This document shows positions 45,275-58,185 of a stretch of DNA of 64,000 bases, in pieces (the stretch's first letter is position 1; every line of letters starts with the position of its first letter). The notes beneath the pieces were generated by a model. It searched no databases. It saw nothing but the letters and a program-made list of their open reading frames with translations, and was not told the DNA's origin. The stretch comes from Favolaschia claudopus. Lineage: Eukaryota; Basidiomycota; Agaricomycetes; Agaricales; Mycenaceae. The DNA is taken from positions 124,001 through 188,000 of the forward strand of contig JAWWNJ010000142.1 of NCBI GenBank assembly GCA_037176885.1. The letters run 5' to 3'. The position numbers and the translations under genes are program-made.

Positions 45275-45870
45275 GCCGTCAAATGTTCTCATCATGGGAA
45301 ATTTGTTCGCAGCTCTTATCACCATACGCGAACAGACGCGAACCTATTTCGGAATATCAAAGCCCGAATCAGGTCACCTATCCAGCACAATAGCCTTGCC
45401 ACATGATTCTCCAGCCGTATGAAACTGGAACTCTGAAAAACTAGGCGCCGCAAGGTGTTGTCTGCGAGGCAATTCTTCAGACAAGACTCACCAGTGACCA
45501 GACGTAGACTGCAGCCGGGTGCGCTCCGATGTGCCGAAGAACCTGACAGGCAGCTGAAACAAGGGCAAGCGACGGAAGACATACGAGATGGTGCCGTTCC
45601 ATCAAGGGTTCTCATTCTGGAAAAGACTCAAATGATCTGCACATACTCTCGACCCAGACAAAAGAACAAGAGTGAAAACGATGTTGTGTGACAGATGATA
45701 CTGAGGAACGAAGATACCAGAAAATAGAATTCATTAACAGTGAAAAAGGTTGTGTATAGTGAAGTGCAAAACAGGCACCAGATGAACACTCCGCAAGTTG
45801 TCGTCATTTTCATGAGATTCTCTGCAGGGTCCTGAGGCTTGGCAGGTGGCACCAGGAGAAACGACGCACC
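45275..45870. other. Intergenic between priA and PP2A scaffold gene
   Basis: About 600 bp: upstream sequence of priA and the 3' region of the PP2A A-subunit gene, both on the minus strand. Short frames on either strand lack family features. Confidence 0.5.
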
Positions 45871-47998
45871 TTAAGACGCACCGAGGGCCTTTTGAAGCGC
45901 CCGCGCTGCAAAATACCGTACATCCGCATCTTGATCGTTTTTCTGCTGCTCCAGCGCAGGTACGATCCTCGTCTGCACAAACTCTGTTCCAGAAGGCACT
46001 GATCCAAACGTGGTGGCAAGCACTTCCAACGATTTCGAGACGTTGAATCGAATGTTCGGTATGGGGTCGGAGGCAAGCTGGAGGAGAGGATCGATGATCT
46101 CACTGAGCACTATATCCAGATCGAGGGACGGAGCGATGGTCTACAAAGTTGTCAGCGACCGCTAGTAGGCAGAAACAGACGCCTACTGTGATAGCTTGGA
46201 CGGTGGTCATTCTAAACAAGTAGTTGGGGTGCTTGCCCATCCCCATGACTTTGGGAACGATCTGCACTTTGGCCCATTCCACGCCAAACACCTCTGTTAA
46301 CTTTCTCAAGTTGACAGTTGCAGCCTCCCGGATGCTGAATACAGTATCCCCCAGCCAAGACATGCACAAGTTCCCGAGCTGTTCATCGAAGAAAGGTTTG
46401 CCGAGTTGGTTGGCAAGCAAAGGTATGTATTCAATGATTGCTTGACGGACACGCCACGACTTGTCCTCCGCTAGTTCAACGATGGCGGGGAGAAGCGTCT
46501 CTGACAGAAGTTCGATACCGATGACTGTGTATGATATATCATGAGAGGACATTGTATGAGGTGATTCGGAATATCGAGGACACACCATCGTTGACTGTCT
46601 CCAATTTGCTGATGATGTTCAGCCGTACTTCGGGGAAGTCGTCTTTCAAAAGATGAAGGAAGAGAGGTAGAAGATTTTCAATCGTCGACTCTTTGCCGAG
46701 GAGAGGAGCGAGGCCACTGATCTGATTGGCAAGAGCGGCGCGCACATGCTGGGATGAGTCCTGAGACAAGTCCCGGACACAGGGCACAATACGAGCCAAA
46801 ATGACATCCTTGTCAAGCAGCTTCGAAAAGCCTACGTAAGTCGTTAGAAAGTCTCAACAAGCAGGCGGGGAAGACGTGCCCGGGATCTGCCCAGCTGCAG
46901 CAGTCCGGACCTCTGCTTCGTTATCTTTGAGCAGCTGCACATATTGTGAAGTAAGTTCCTCTCGAACGAGCTCGGTGCCAACTGCGTCTGCCAGCTGACG
47001 ATACATTCAGAGATGGTTCCTGTTCATTGACAAGTCGGAAACAAACTTGATTAAAGTGGTTGGCAGCCATGTATCTGACACGCCAGCTCTTATCCCCGAT
47101 GCTATGGCGGATCTGTTTTAATAGTTGCTCCTTGACTTCAGCAGGAGACATCCGTTGCGCTATAGCAATCAAGTCCTCAACGGTCAATAACCGAACGGAA
47201 TCTTGGTCGTCTGACTGAAGTCTACGGTATATCGGTAAACCATCCGATAGAACGTGAGGAGGGGAAAAATGAGTCAAGAGAGGCTAAGGGGGGCAGAGTA
47301 TCAGGCTGATGTTCAAGACCAAGTGTTGACACGCACCCCAAGCCACTTTGCAGCAGCTCTTCGGACCATGGGAGTATCGTCCGAGCCAAGAGCAGCAAAA
47401 CCCTTGCGCAAATCATCTTGAATGGAGGGAGAGACCTTTGCATAAACAGCAGGGTAGAGTGCAGCAGAAGATGTCCGTGAGGTGAACCATTCTCCCTGGG
47501 AGAGGCGTTTCAAGAGAGGAATGTAATGTTCTTCTATTTGAGCTTGAGAAAGAACGACGGCGATTTTGGTGATGGACTCGGCGGCCTAGAAATATTTAAG
47601 ACGGTGACAAGCGTTGAAAGGGAGAGGGGACCTTATCCCGCACGAGGGTTTCCTCTACGGCAGACAGATTTTCAAGGGGACCAAGCAGAATGTGAGCGTA
47701 ATCTTTGCCGCCGATGTATTCCTCGAAATTACGACCGAGTTCTTCGGCCAGCGCGAGGAGAACCTCATCCTCGTCATCGACCGAGTCTTGAAGAAAGGGA
47801 ACGAGCTCCTCGCGTGCACGATCGGGACCGAGAGCAAGGGCTATGGTGGGGACGCTGTGAATTGCGTTGAGACGAAGCTGCACGTCCTCGGATCGTAACT
47901 CGTCCATGAGGATGGCAATCGGAGCAATCTGGAGACGAGCGCGACATGAGAGACGAGGATTGAGAAGGAATGGAACGTACATCTTCGCCCGGATCCAT
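45871..47998 (-). CDS. TPD3: PP2A scaffold A subunit (PR65), HEAT repeats
   Basis: Structural A subunit of protein phosphatase 2A, made of 15 HEAT repeats that hold the catalytic and regulatory subunits. First exon MDPGED, then across a 48-nt intron [20 protein letters not shown] and [20 protein letters not shown], the standard PR65 N-terminus. Further repeats: [140 protein letters not shown] and [20 protein letters not shown]. It ends [18 protein letters not shown]. About 585 residues with around seven introns, matching the family length (589). The start is divergent from the epimerase gene by 126 bp. Confidence 0.96.
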
Positions 47999-48124
47999 GG
48001 TGGGGTATTACAGATTGGGATGGGAACAGAAAGGAAAGACGAAGGTGCAAAGTCAAATGTGGACGTCAAATGTGGAATATCCAACAGCAACTCTCCCGTG
48101 GCTGTGCTCCCACTTATTTCTCTA

Positions 48125-49288
<1,164 letters not shown>

Positions 49289-49513
49289 GTTTGAAGCGGC
49301 GGAAACACGAAACCCATGTCTGTAGCATTATATTTGTTAGGAGCTGCCTTGTAAGCAACTTGTAAGTCGAAAACATGTAGAATTTAGACTACTTAAACCA
49401 TGAACGAAAATGGTGACGTGACGTGACTCTTCAAGTTCCTTGCTTCCCCCCCCCTGCACCAGTCTGTGCGACGTCTTTGGTGGGGTACCATCGCCCATTG
49501 TACACATGTTGCG

Positions 49514-52500
49514 ATGACTTCGACCTCTGGTGTATTGCAAGTCCAGATAAACCAGGTCGGTCTTCATTTCTACCAGTTTCTACCTCGAAACTCAGTCACA
49601 AACACAATTTAGATCGACCACTATCTGGCACCACCTGGCCCCCTCGACAACTCTGACTTGCGTGTTGTCCCCGTTCTTAGAATTTATGGCTCCTCGACCG
49701 ATGGCACCAAGTGCTGTGTCCATGTACATCAAGTGTATCCCTATTTTTTCGTCGAATATGAGGGCAAATTACGCCTCCGCAGTGGTCTGTTTTCCAACGC
49801 TGCTCGCCGAAGGCTCAGTGTATCCTCAACGGCGTTCCAGTTAATCGTTATACATCTAAATTAACGCAATCCTTAAATCACGCCATCGCTTTATCCCTGA
49901 AGAAAGATATGACCACCTTCACACCTCAATTTGTCCGTGCTATAATACTAGTAAAAGGTACGTGTCCAAGTCAGCAAGCGTTAGCTGTAGTCTTTCAAGT
50001 ACTCCCGGCTGAATACAAGACTGCTATCTGCAAGGTGTCCATTTTTATGGATTCCATTCCTCTTATTCTCCATTCCTCAAAGTTTACATCGCGGACCCCG
50101 CTTTTTTCAACCGTGCCGCTACAATAATGCGTTCTGGCGCCGTCATGGGCACTCATTTCCGAGTCTTCGAAAGCCATCTCAGCTTCGCCCTCCAATTCAT
50201 GTCTGATTTTGGTCTTTACGGTTGCGGCAACCTAGCTCTCAGCCATGTTTTGCAACGCGGTCGGCCTTCAAGCGACGAAGATGGTATCTCTGAGGACGTA
50301 CCCCAAAAACAATTTCGAAACTCTCCGCATTTCCGTCAGACCTGCATGGCGCTTGAAGTGGATGTCGCAGCATACCATATCCTCAATCGCTTTCAACTCG
50401 CCCCCCGCAATCTACATCACAAACTCACAATTCCCGCCCCACCACTTCCGGCGGAGCCTCTTGTTCTAAGTGTCCGCGAACTCTGGGAAGATGAGCGAAA
50501 TCGTCGCCGCGCCAAAGGCCTCAACCCTTCGCCTGAAATGCCTATTGACCCAAGCGAATCATCCAGATCCCCTCGGGGCGAATGGGTGGCTGAAGCACGG
50601 TGGTGGGAAGATATTCGGCATCGTATCGAGAATGAAAGAGATCACATTCAGCCCCCGACGCTCAGAAACGACTGGGAGAAATGGGTCATGACATCGTTCG
50701 AGAGCGTAGAAGCTCTCTGGGAGGAGCCATGGAAAACTTGGCAGCCCGTTTCTTCTGATGACTCCTCCAATGACGACGATGCAGACAGCTCTGTGGACCC
50801 GCAGGAAGCTCAGGACAACATGGACATTGATATAGACATTGATATAGACCAATCGATGATATTGGGAGAAATCGTTGAACGAGAAGCAGAATGGGAAAAG
50901 ACTCTGGATTATGACCAGCCGGAGATTGAAGATGCAGACGCAGACCCCGATGATTTGCAAGAAGAGGAATTAACCGCGCCTCTAGACGAAGAGAATCTTC
51001 CGACGAACGGAACTCCGACAAGGTCCACACATTTCGCCGTCTGTATTTCTCGCTTCTGAAACTATTGGCAGCACTTGTCCAGAAGTTGACGACGTTTTCG
51101 GTGCCACTGTGGCTACTACGACTCGCTCTTCCTCAGAATTTGAGCTGCTGTTGTCGAGGTAGGATATCTGGCCGCATTCACCGGCAAGATTGAAAGATTT
51201 CTTCAGTCCTCCAGACTTGGACCATTTTGTTGACTTCGACGATCCAGTCACTCCTACTCGGTGAGACTCCATTCTCCAAGGCGGCTTTTCGTATTCACTC
51301 CACATAGCTCAAGTAAGCCAGTAAAAAGAAGACTGGGAAGCCCTGCAGACTCTCCTAGGTACGTCTTGGTCGTCTCCCACGAGCAGCGTTCGACGAGTCA
51401 TATTACTGCGTATAGTCCCGAGTTATCGCCCTTAGTGTCATCACCACAACTGTCCTCTGGCAGCAGCTCTACTGCCTCTACAAACCAAACAGGGTCCGTT
51501 ATAATTTTTTTGAAGCTCATGCTAGAGTTAAATGCCCAACACTCAGAGCAAGCACTACTGGCCACGTAGACGGACCTCCTCGCAAGAAAAGGCGGATTAC
51601 CTTCATTGAGCCTCCAAAGCCACTTGTTACCAATGCCATGATCGCCATATCTCGAAAGGCGATGGAAATGAGCACACACTTGAAAACCCAGCGCTTGAAG
51701 CAAGTCAATTTGAATCGTTATATCTACGCTTCCGCTCCTCCATCGGTGCCCAGCCTATTGGAGACCCTAGAAACCCATGGCATTCCACATAAAGTATACC
51801 AACAACCTTATTATTCTAATCCTACCGATGTCCCGGAGCGGCCTCGGACATACGGAGGCTTCGTTTACCGGTTAAAAGGCAATAACGACCGCTTGGAGTA
51901 TCTTGAAGATTGGCAAGAAGATGATGTTCGCTCCCCATTGATCTCATCGGACTCTGTTTCCATACCGTATTCGAGCGGCTGGGAATATGCTGGCGCTCGT
52001 CCACCCAGTGTAAAACAAGTCAAACGGTGGTTGGCGTCTGAGGAAGCTCAAATCCCGAAGAAAATAAATTCTCGGTGGCGATCTCAGGTAACTTTTGACT
52101 AGTGCCAATTCGTTGCACATCTTATACTGATACACACGTAGATTGAGGGACCCACCCTAGCGAACATATACGGTCTAAAAACAATGCCGAGGGGGGCAAT
52201 ACCTCCAATCCCCGTGCGAGAGAGACAGAAAATGACTATACTATCCCTGGAAGCTTTTGGTATCGTTTCATAGCCCATTTCGGAATTCTGTTCATCGAGT
52301 CAACAGCTCCATCGGATAAGGTCCCCAATGCTGAGCATGATGAGATTGCGGCCGTCTGCTACTCTTTTCAAGACGCCGGTTCTATTCGCCACTCAACTAC
52401 CGTTGTGGTAGCCAGGCCTTCGATTCATAAACTAACTTTCCGAAAGCACGAAATCAAAACTGTCGCCAGCGAACTGGATTTGTTGAACTATATCACCGAC

Positions 52501-55500
52501 ATCGTTATAGACTTGGATCCCGACGTGATTGTTGGATGGGAGATTCAATCGGCTTCCTGGGGTTATCTACATGATCGAGGGTCACAATATGGCACGCTTT
52601 TGCAGAAATTTGGCCTACAGTCTCACTTGACGGAACACATCGACAGGGATGGACATCGCCGACTTGATATCGCGAGCCCCAATCAAACGCTCTAGCGGCA
52701 AAGACCAGTGGGGATTCCGACAGACTTCGACCTTCAAAGTATCTGGCCGACATGTCTTGAACTTGTGGCGCGTGATGCGCTCCGAACTTACCTTGAACAT
52801 GTACACATTTGAAAACATCGTATTCCATGTTCTCGGCAGAAGGTTGTCGTCTACTTTTTTTCTCGAACCATTTCTTCATCTTTTTGCTGTGATAGAACCC
52901 CCCGTTACGGTGCTGCGACTCTAAAGGAATGGTACCAGGATTCAATTCCAGCTCACACTTTCACCGTTCTGCGTTATCTTTCCACTAGAACTTCTCTGAT
53001 TCTCGAAGTCCTTGAGGAAACCGAAGTAGTCACCAAGACTGCGTAGGTTTTTCCCTTTTCCGGGAGTGAATTTGTACTCATGACCTACCAGCGAGTTTGC
53101 TCGGGTATTCGGTGTCGATTTCTTCTCTGTGATCAGCCGTGGTTCTCAATTCAAAGGTATCGTTACCCATGTTCGTGACGGTAACCAATCTAATGAGATC
53201 CAAGTGGAAAGCTTCATGTTCCGAATCGCGAAACCTGAGAGTTTCATACTTCTCTCTCCCAGTAAACAGGATGTGAGAATTGGAAAGATTGCGGCCGCTC
53301 TTTGTAATCAATTTGTCAGGTCGGGCGCCAAAATGCAGCGGAAGCCATGCCCCTCATCATGGAGCCTTTATCGACCTTTTACGCTGATCCAGTTCTAGTC
53401 CTGGATTTCCAGTCACTCTATCCTTCAATAATGATCGCTAATAATGTGAGTGCGTGCGCTCCCCATGAAATCCGCTTGATCGATTGTTCTAGTATTGTTA
53501 CTCAACTTTTCTTGGTCGCGTTCACGAATTCCAAGGGAAGCAGAAATTTGGCGTCACAGAGCTCGATCTCCAGCCAGGTGTCGTGGAGAGTCTTCATGAA
53601 CACATAACTGGTACAGTCTGTTGAGTTTTCCTGTGTCTCTCACTTACTCCGCCAAAGTTTCGCCAACGGGATACATGTTCGTAAAATCAGAAGTCCGGAA
53701 AGGACTCTTGGGCCGGATGCTTGTAGAACTCTTAGAAACTCGAGTAATGGTGAAACAAGCCATGAAGGGAGCAAAGAACGACAAGGTCAGATCAGATGCC
53801 GTTTATTGTCATTGGATGTAGCTGAATCCAGGAAGGCTTTGAAACGAATACTTAATGCCAGACAATTGGGTCTGAAATATATCGCTAATGTTGCTCTTGT
53901 CTCCTACTTGACTTGATCGAGGATTAATACTATTCAAGGTCACCTACGGGTATACCAGGTATCGGACTTCCATATAATTAGGGACATTTGCTCATTTTCG
54001 TATCGCAGTGCAACCTTTTCCGGACGCATGCCCGCCGTGGAAATAGCTGACAGGTATTTATCATCAGAAATATGTCCCTTGCAACAATGTTGATGTCTGC
54101 TCAGTATCGTGCAAAGTGGTCGCGAAACTCTGGAAAAGGTTTTTCTTTTTTTTGCGGCCCTCAGTTGCGTTGCAGTCTGACTGGTTGTAGGCTATCAAGA
54201 CAATCAACTCGACACCGAAATGGGGAGCTAATGTAAACTTGTTCACAACCATCTCGGCAATTTTATTAATAGCCTCAGGTTGTGTACGGCGACACAGATA
54301 GCGTCTTTATGTGAGTTGTCTGAACGTACTTCCACTCTATAGATCATCCGACTGCACCAGCCATTTACCAGGTAAAACGAAGGACCAAGCCTTCAGGATC
54401 GGGCACGAAATTGCCGACACAATCACATCGAGGTGGAGTTCTTTTCTCGCATCACCTCAACGAGAAATTTATAAACTCATTTGTCGTAGTAATCCGTTTC
54501 CCATTAAACTCAAGTTCGAAAAAGTCAAGAGACTTATTTACTTCATAAATCAAACAAACCATTGACATTGCTCGCAGGTCTATCTCCCTTGTGTATTGCT
54601 GGCCAAGAAACGATACGTGGGCTTTAAGTATGAAAGTCCAGACGAAACAGAACCTGTTTTCGATGCTAAGGGTATTGAAACTGTGCGGCGAGACGGGGTA
54701 TTGGCTCAGAAGAAAATGACAGAAACATGTCTCAAGTACGTATGTTCGCGGGCGGTCGGTGTTGGTTCTTACTTTCATAGGATCCTTTTCCGGAGTCAGG
54801 ACCTCAGTGAGGTCAAGGACTATTGCTATAGGTCCGTGATGAGTCCTTCGCTGGTTCAGTGCCTACCACTCGCACATAGATCTTGGCAAAAATTATTGGA
54901 AGGCAAAGTATCTGTCGAAGACTTCATATTCGCCAAAGAAGTAAAGATGGGCACATACAGGTTCGAGAACGTGTATTTGCACCGGGACGCGATTTGATAC
55001 TGGAGGGATAGCGAGAAAGGGGCTCCGCCACCTGGTGCGGTGCTGGCAGCCAGACAAGCGATGACCGAAAATACTGAGCCGCAGTATAAGGAACGCGTAC
55101 CCTACGTTATCTGCCGCGGACCACCCGATTCAAGGCTAGTTGACCGCGTAGCTGCCCCGTTGGACGTGTTGAAGAACCGGTGCGTATTTCTTTCAATCGA
55201 GGCACGTTAGTTGTTATCTCATTTTGCAGCAATCTGTATCTGGATGCGGATTATTACATCTCGCGTGTGCTGATCCCCCCGCTGGACCGTATTGTCAGTC
55301 TCACCGGTGGCGATGTTCGCAAATGGTTCCTCGACATGCCCAGAGGCAAATCCATGGATATCGAGATGTCCCCCAGCAAACTGAGGCGGGAGGAGTTGGA
55401 GGACATCGATTATATCGACGGCCACTTTTACAACCTTCAATGCCTTTCCTGTGGTGCGCCTTCGGATGACGGTGGGTGTTGGATACAGCAACGTAACGCA

Positions 55501-55799
55501 GTCGCTCACGAAAAGCAGATATTTGTGACAGCTGCTATTCTTCTCCTGGGTTCGCCATTTCAAGCATATCGTCAAAAATCAGGAGGGGCGAGACGCGACT
55601 ACTGAATGCGCAGCTAATATGTGCTTCCTGTGCGCAAACTGCGCAAAGCGAGCCTATTAGATGCGAATCACTGGATTGTTCTTGGTTATATGCCCGAACC
55701 AGAGCAGAAGAAAAGTTGGATTTTCTGGCCGCTCTGGGAAATTTACTTCGGGCAGAGAGAAGCTTTGTTGCAGTGGATGATAATACGACCGACGAATAA
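49514..55799 (+). CDS. REV3: DNA polymerase zeta catalytic subunit
   Basis: B-family translesion polymerase that extends from damaged templates; nuclear. The start MTSTSGVLQVQINQIDHYLA leads to DLRVVPVLRIYGSSTDGTKC and VHVHQVYPYFFVEY, the Rev3 N-terminal domain. An acidic disordered insert with a DIDIDIDID run follows. The exonuclease-like region has LDLLNYITDIVIDLDPDVIV and GWEIQSASWGYLHDRG. Polymerase motifs are intact: DFQSLYPSIMIANN (motif A), the motif B region RQLGLKYIANVTYGYT, VVYGDTDSVF (motif C) and KKRYVGFKY. The C-terminus keeps both metal sites: CLSC plus CDSC (CysA) and CASC plus CESLDC (CysB, the Fe-S site), after splicing a short intron at about 55,472. The stop is at 55,797. 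Estimated at about 1,600 residues with 20 or more short introns; not every splice site was fixed. Confidence 0.95.
50823..50849 (+). repeat. 12-bp tandem repeat in REV3
   Basis: Two exact copies of GACATTGATATA plus the first three bases of a third, coding for alternating Asp-Ile inside the acidic linker. Length keeps the frame, so copy-number change would alter only the linker. Confidence 0.7.
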
Positions 55800-55822
55800 T
55801 TACAGATCCAGATCGACAACAT

Positions 55823-56613
55823 TTACACATTCTGGTAGGTACCTGGTGCTGCGGGGGCCGGCGCGGTTTGCTGCGGAACTGGCATAGAGGGTGGTGCTGC
55901 GGGCCTCGAAAATTGAGTAGGGCGTTCCTCGTCCAAGTTTTGGTAGCCATTGCTCCCTCCTCCACCAAAGCCTCCGGGCATGCTGTCCCATACTGTAAAC
56001 ATTAAGCAGAGTTTGAGCAAATGAAGGAAGGACTACCTGTTGCCCCCGACAGATCGCCTCCTCGAATACCAAGTCCAGCAAATTGGCCGCCCCTCTGACG
56101 AAGAGCTACGGCGGTATTAGAAGTCGTTGTCCTGCAAATCAACTGACTCACCGAGGAAAAATGCAATGCATGCGGGTATCTGCTAATGCATGAGCACGGG
56201 AACTTTGGAGGCAGTAATCCGCACAACCTTAGCAATTAACAAAACGATGGTGAGGAGACGGATAAATCCATTCTGCTCGTTCTTGGACATCCAAATAATA
56301 TCGAAGATGGCTGAACCACCCAAAAGTCCAGCGAACTATGCAGAACTATTTCAGCACAACAACTATTTGGAGCAGTCTGTCCAACATACGAGTTGCAATG
56401 ACTGTCCGTCCGAGGATTCTTGCGACTGGGCTACCACATTCCCGAACAGCATGATCGGCAAGTTGTATGGAGGGACGGCAAAGGGGGATATAATAAACGA
56501 GAGGACGGTAAGCCTGCAAAGTAGCACGTCACTCAGTATCCAGCCCAGTTCGTCGATGACGGGACAAACCCAAGAGTGAGCTTGGAAGGGTCGAGATTTT
56601 GAACGAAGTCCAT
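55823..56613 (-). CDS. AGTRAP-like small membrane protein
   Basis: Small protein of about 170 residues in five or six exons. Start MDFVQNLDPSKLTLG, then LTVLSFIISPFAVPPYNLPI and MLFGNVVAQSQESSDGQSLQ, FAGLLGGSAIFDIIWMSKNE, QNGFIRLLTIVLLIAK and QIPACIAFFLG: three or four helices in the order of the AGTRAP (angiotensin-receptor-associated protein) domain family, whose fungal members have unknown function and probably sit in endomembranes. The tail RQRGGQFAGLGIRGGDLSGA, VWDSMPGGFGGGGSNGYQNL and the Pro/Ala-rich end with TYQNV is cytosolic-looking. Its stop is 23 bp from the REV3 stop on the other strand, and its start is 131 bp from that of DPH7. The family call rests on helix order and small motifs recalled, not on a search. 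Confidence 0.6.
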
Positions 56614-56744
56614 GTTGACCGGGGCGGAGAAAAAGAACGGTCAAAGGAAGGACTCAGAGAGAACTTGACAGCGTCTGGGTCTGGTCTGTGAGGAGAGCAA
56701 AGTGCGAGCGAAGTGACGTAACGCGTCACGACGTGCAGCTTGAA

Positions 56745-58148
56745 ATGGACGACACTGGTTTCCCCGCAGATTCCGTAGAGTTTTGTCCTCATCCAGCTGC
56801 TCGAAATGTTCTCGTTTGTGGCACATACAACCTCGAGCAAAATTCTGTCGCCTCAGAAGGCTCCAAGCAGAAGCGATCCGGCCAGTGTCTCGTCTACACT
56901 GTAGAGTCTACGCCGAAGCCGACACCGTAGGTCAATCTCACATTCCGAAGCTCGTACCCCTCTCATAGCACAGTCAAAAAATACAATCTATCGATTTACC
57001 CGCCATTTTGGACATGAAATGGTACTATATACGTTCCTTAGGTGCCTTAGAATTGAGCCTAGTTAGGTCTCATCGATCCCAATCCGCCCGCCCGCTCTTA
57101 GGAATCGCAGATTCTGAAGGACATGTTTCTCTTCACGAATGGAATGATGACAAGGTTGCGATATTGTGTCCACTTTCTGCGCAAGTCCTTCCAAGTCGTT
57201 TCTGAATTTCACAGCTTGAGACTTGTGCTTCAATTTCATGCGCATCTTCCGACGTCCTTTGTCTATCGTTAGATTGGTCAAATCGTCGGTATAATGAGTA
57301 GGTTTTTTTCTAATTCCCCAGAAACCAGAAAATCATGAGCACAATCGTCCAGTATGTTGGGTTCACTTGTCGTCTCTCTTTCCAACGGTTCTCTCTGTCT
57401 GTTGACCCCAGCCGAAAATACGCTTTCGATATCGGATACTTGGCATGCACACGACTTTGAGCCTTGGATTGCTGCTTGGGATTACTGGGATTCATCTGTT
57501 ATATATTCAGGCGAGTCGTCCGAGTTGCTACAATGTTGAATCGACAAAGATTCAATTGCTGAGTGCAGGCGGGGATGATTTAAAATTGAAAGGATGGGAT
57601 ATCAGACAAGGATTTTCACAGCCAACCTTCACGAGCAAACGGTAGGTCGTATTCAGGGCACCTTGATTTCATGAATAATCCACGTCGATCAACAGGTTCA
57701 CGGCTGGTGTCACCACAATACAAAGCCATCCTCATGTCGAGAATCAATTTGCAGTTGGAAGGTACAGCTTTCCAACTTCTTGCAGAGCTTGCGGATCGAT
57801 GCTGTCTCCAGCTACGACAACATCGTTCGAATATTCGATAAACGCAAACCTCTCCTCCCCGCCACTCAATTGGATGTCGGAGGCGGCGCCTGGCGCGTAA
57901 AATGGCATCCTTCCTCCAGCCGCAAAAACGATCTACTAGTAGCTTGCATGCATGATGGCTTCAAGGTTGCCCGTTTCGACAGTCCCGATGACGCCGAATT
58001 AACTGGCGGCCAAATGGTGAAGCGATACGATAATCACGCATCCCTTGCGTATGGTGCAGATTGGTCGTTCTGTAGCTCGGGCGAGGGAGAAACATTAATT
58101 GCTAGCTGTTCGTTCTACGATCATGCGATGCATCTTTGGACCGCATAA
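56745..58148 (+). CDS. DPH7: Diphthine methyltransferase / WD40 protein Dph7
   Basis: WD40-repeat methylesterase acting in the diphthamide modification of elongation factor 2, between Dph5 and the final amidation by Dph6. First exon MDDTGFPADSVEFCPHPAAR with VLVCGTYNLEQNS, then IADSEGHVSLHEWNDD, LDWSNRR, VVSLSNGSLCLLTPAENTLS, SDTWHAHDFEPWIAAWDYWD with YSGGDDLKLKGWDIRQG, the conserved DDxxKGWD blade, QSHPHVENQFAVGSYDNIVR, GGGAWRVKWHPSSS, LLVACMHDGFKVARFDSPDD and, at the end, LAYGADWSF and ASCSFYDHAMHLWTA. All match the Dph7 blade order. About 355 residues, six or so introns. Cytosolic. Confidence 0.92.
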
Positions 58149-58185
58149 TCTGTACGCCAATGGGTATCTGCCGAGGGTATCATTG

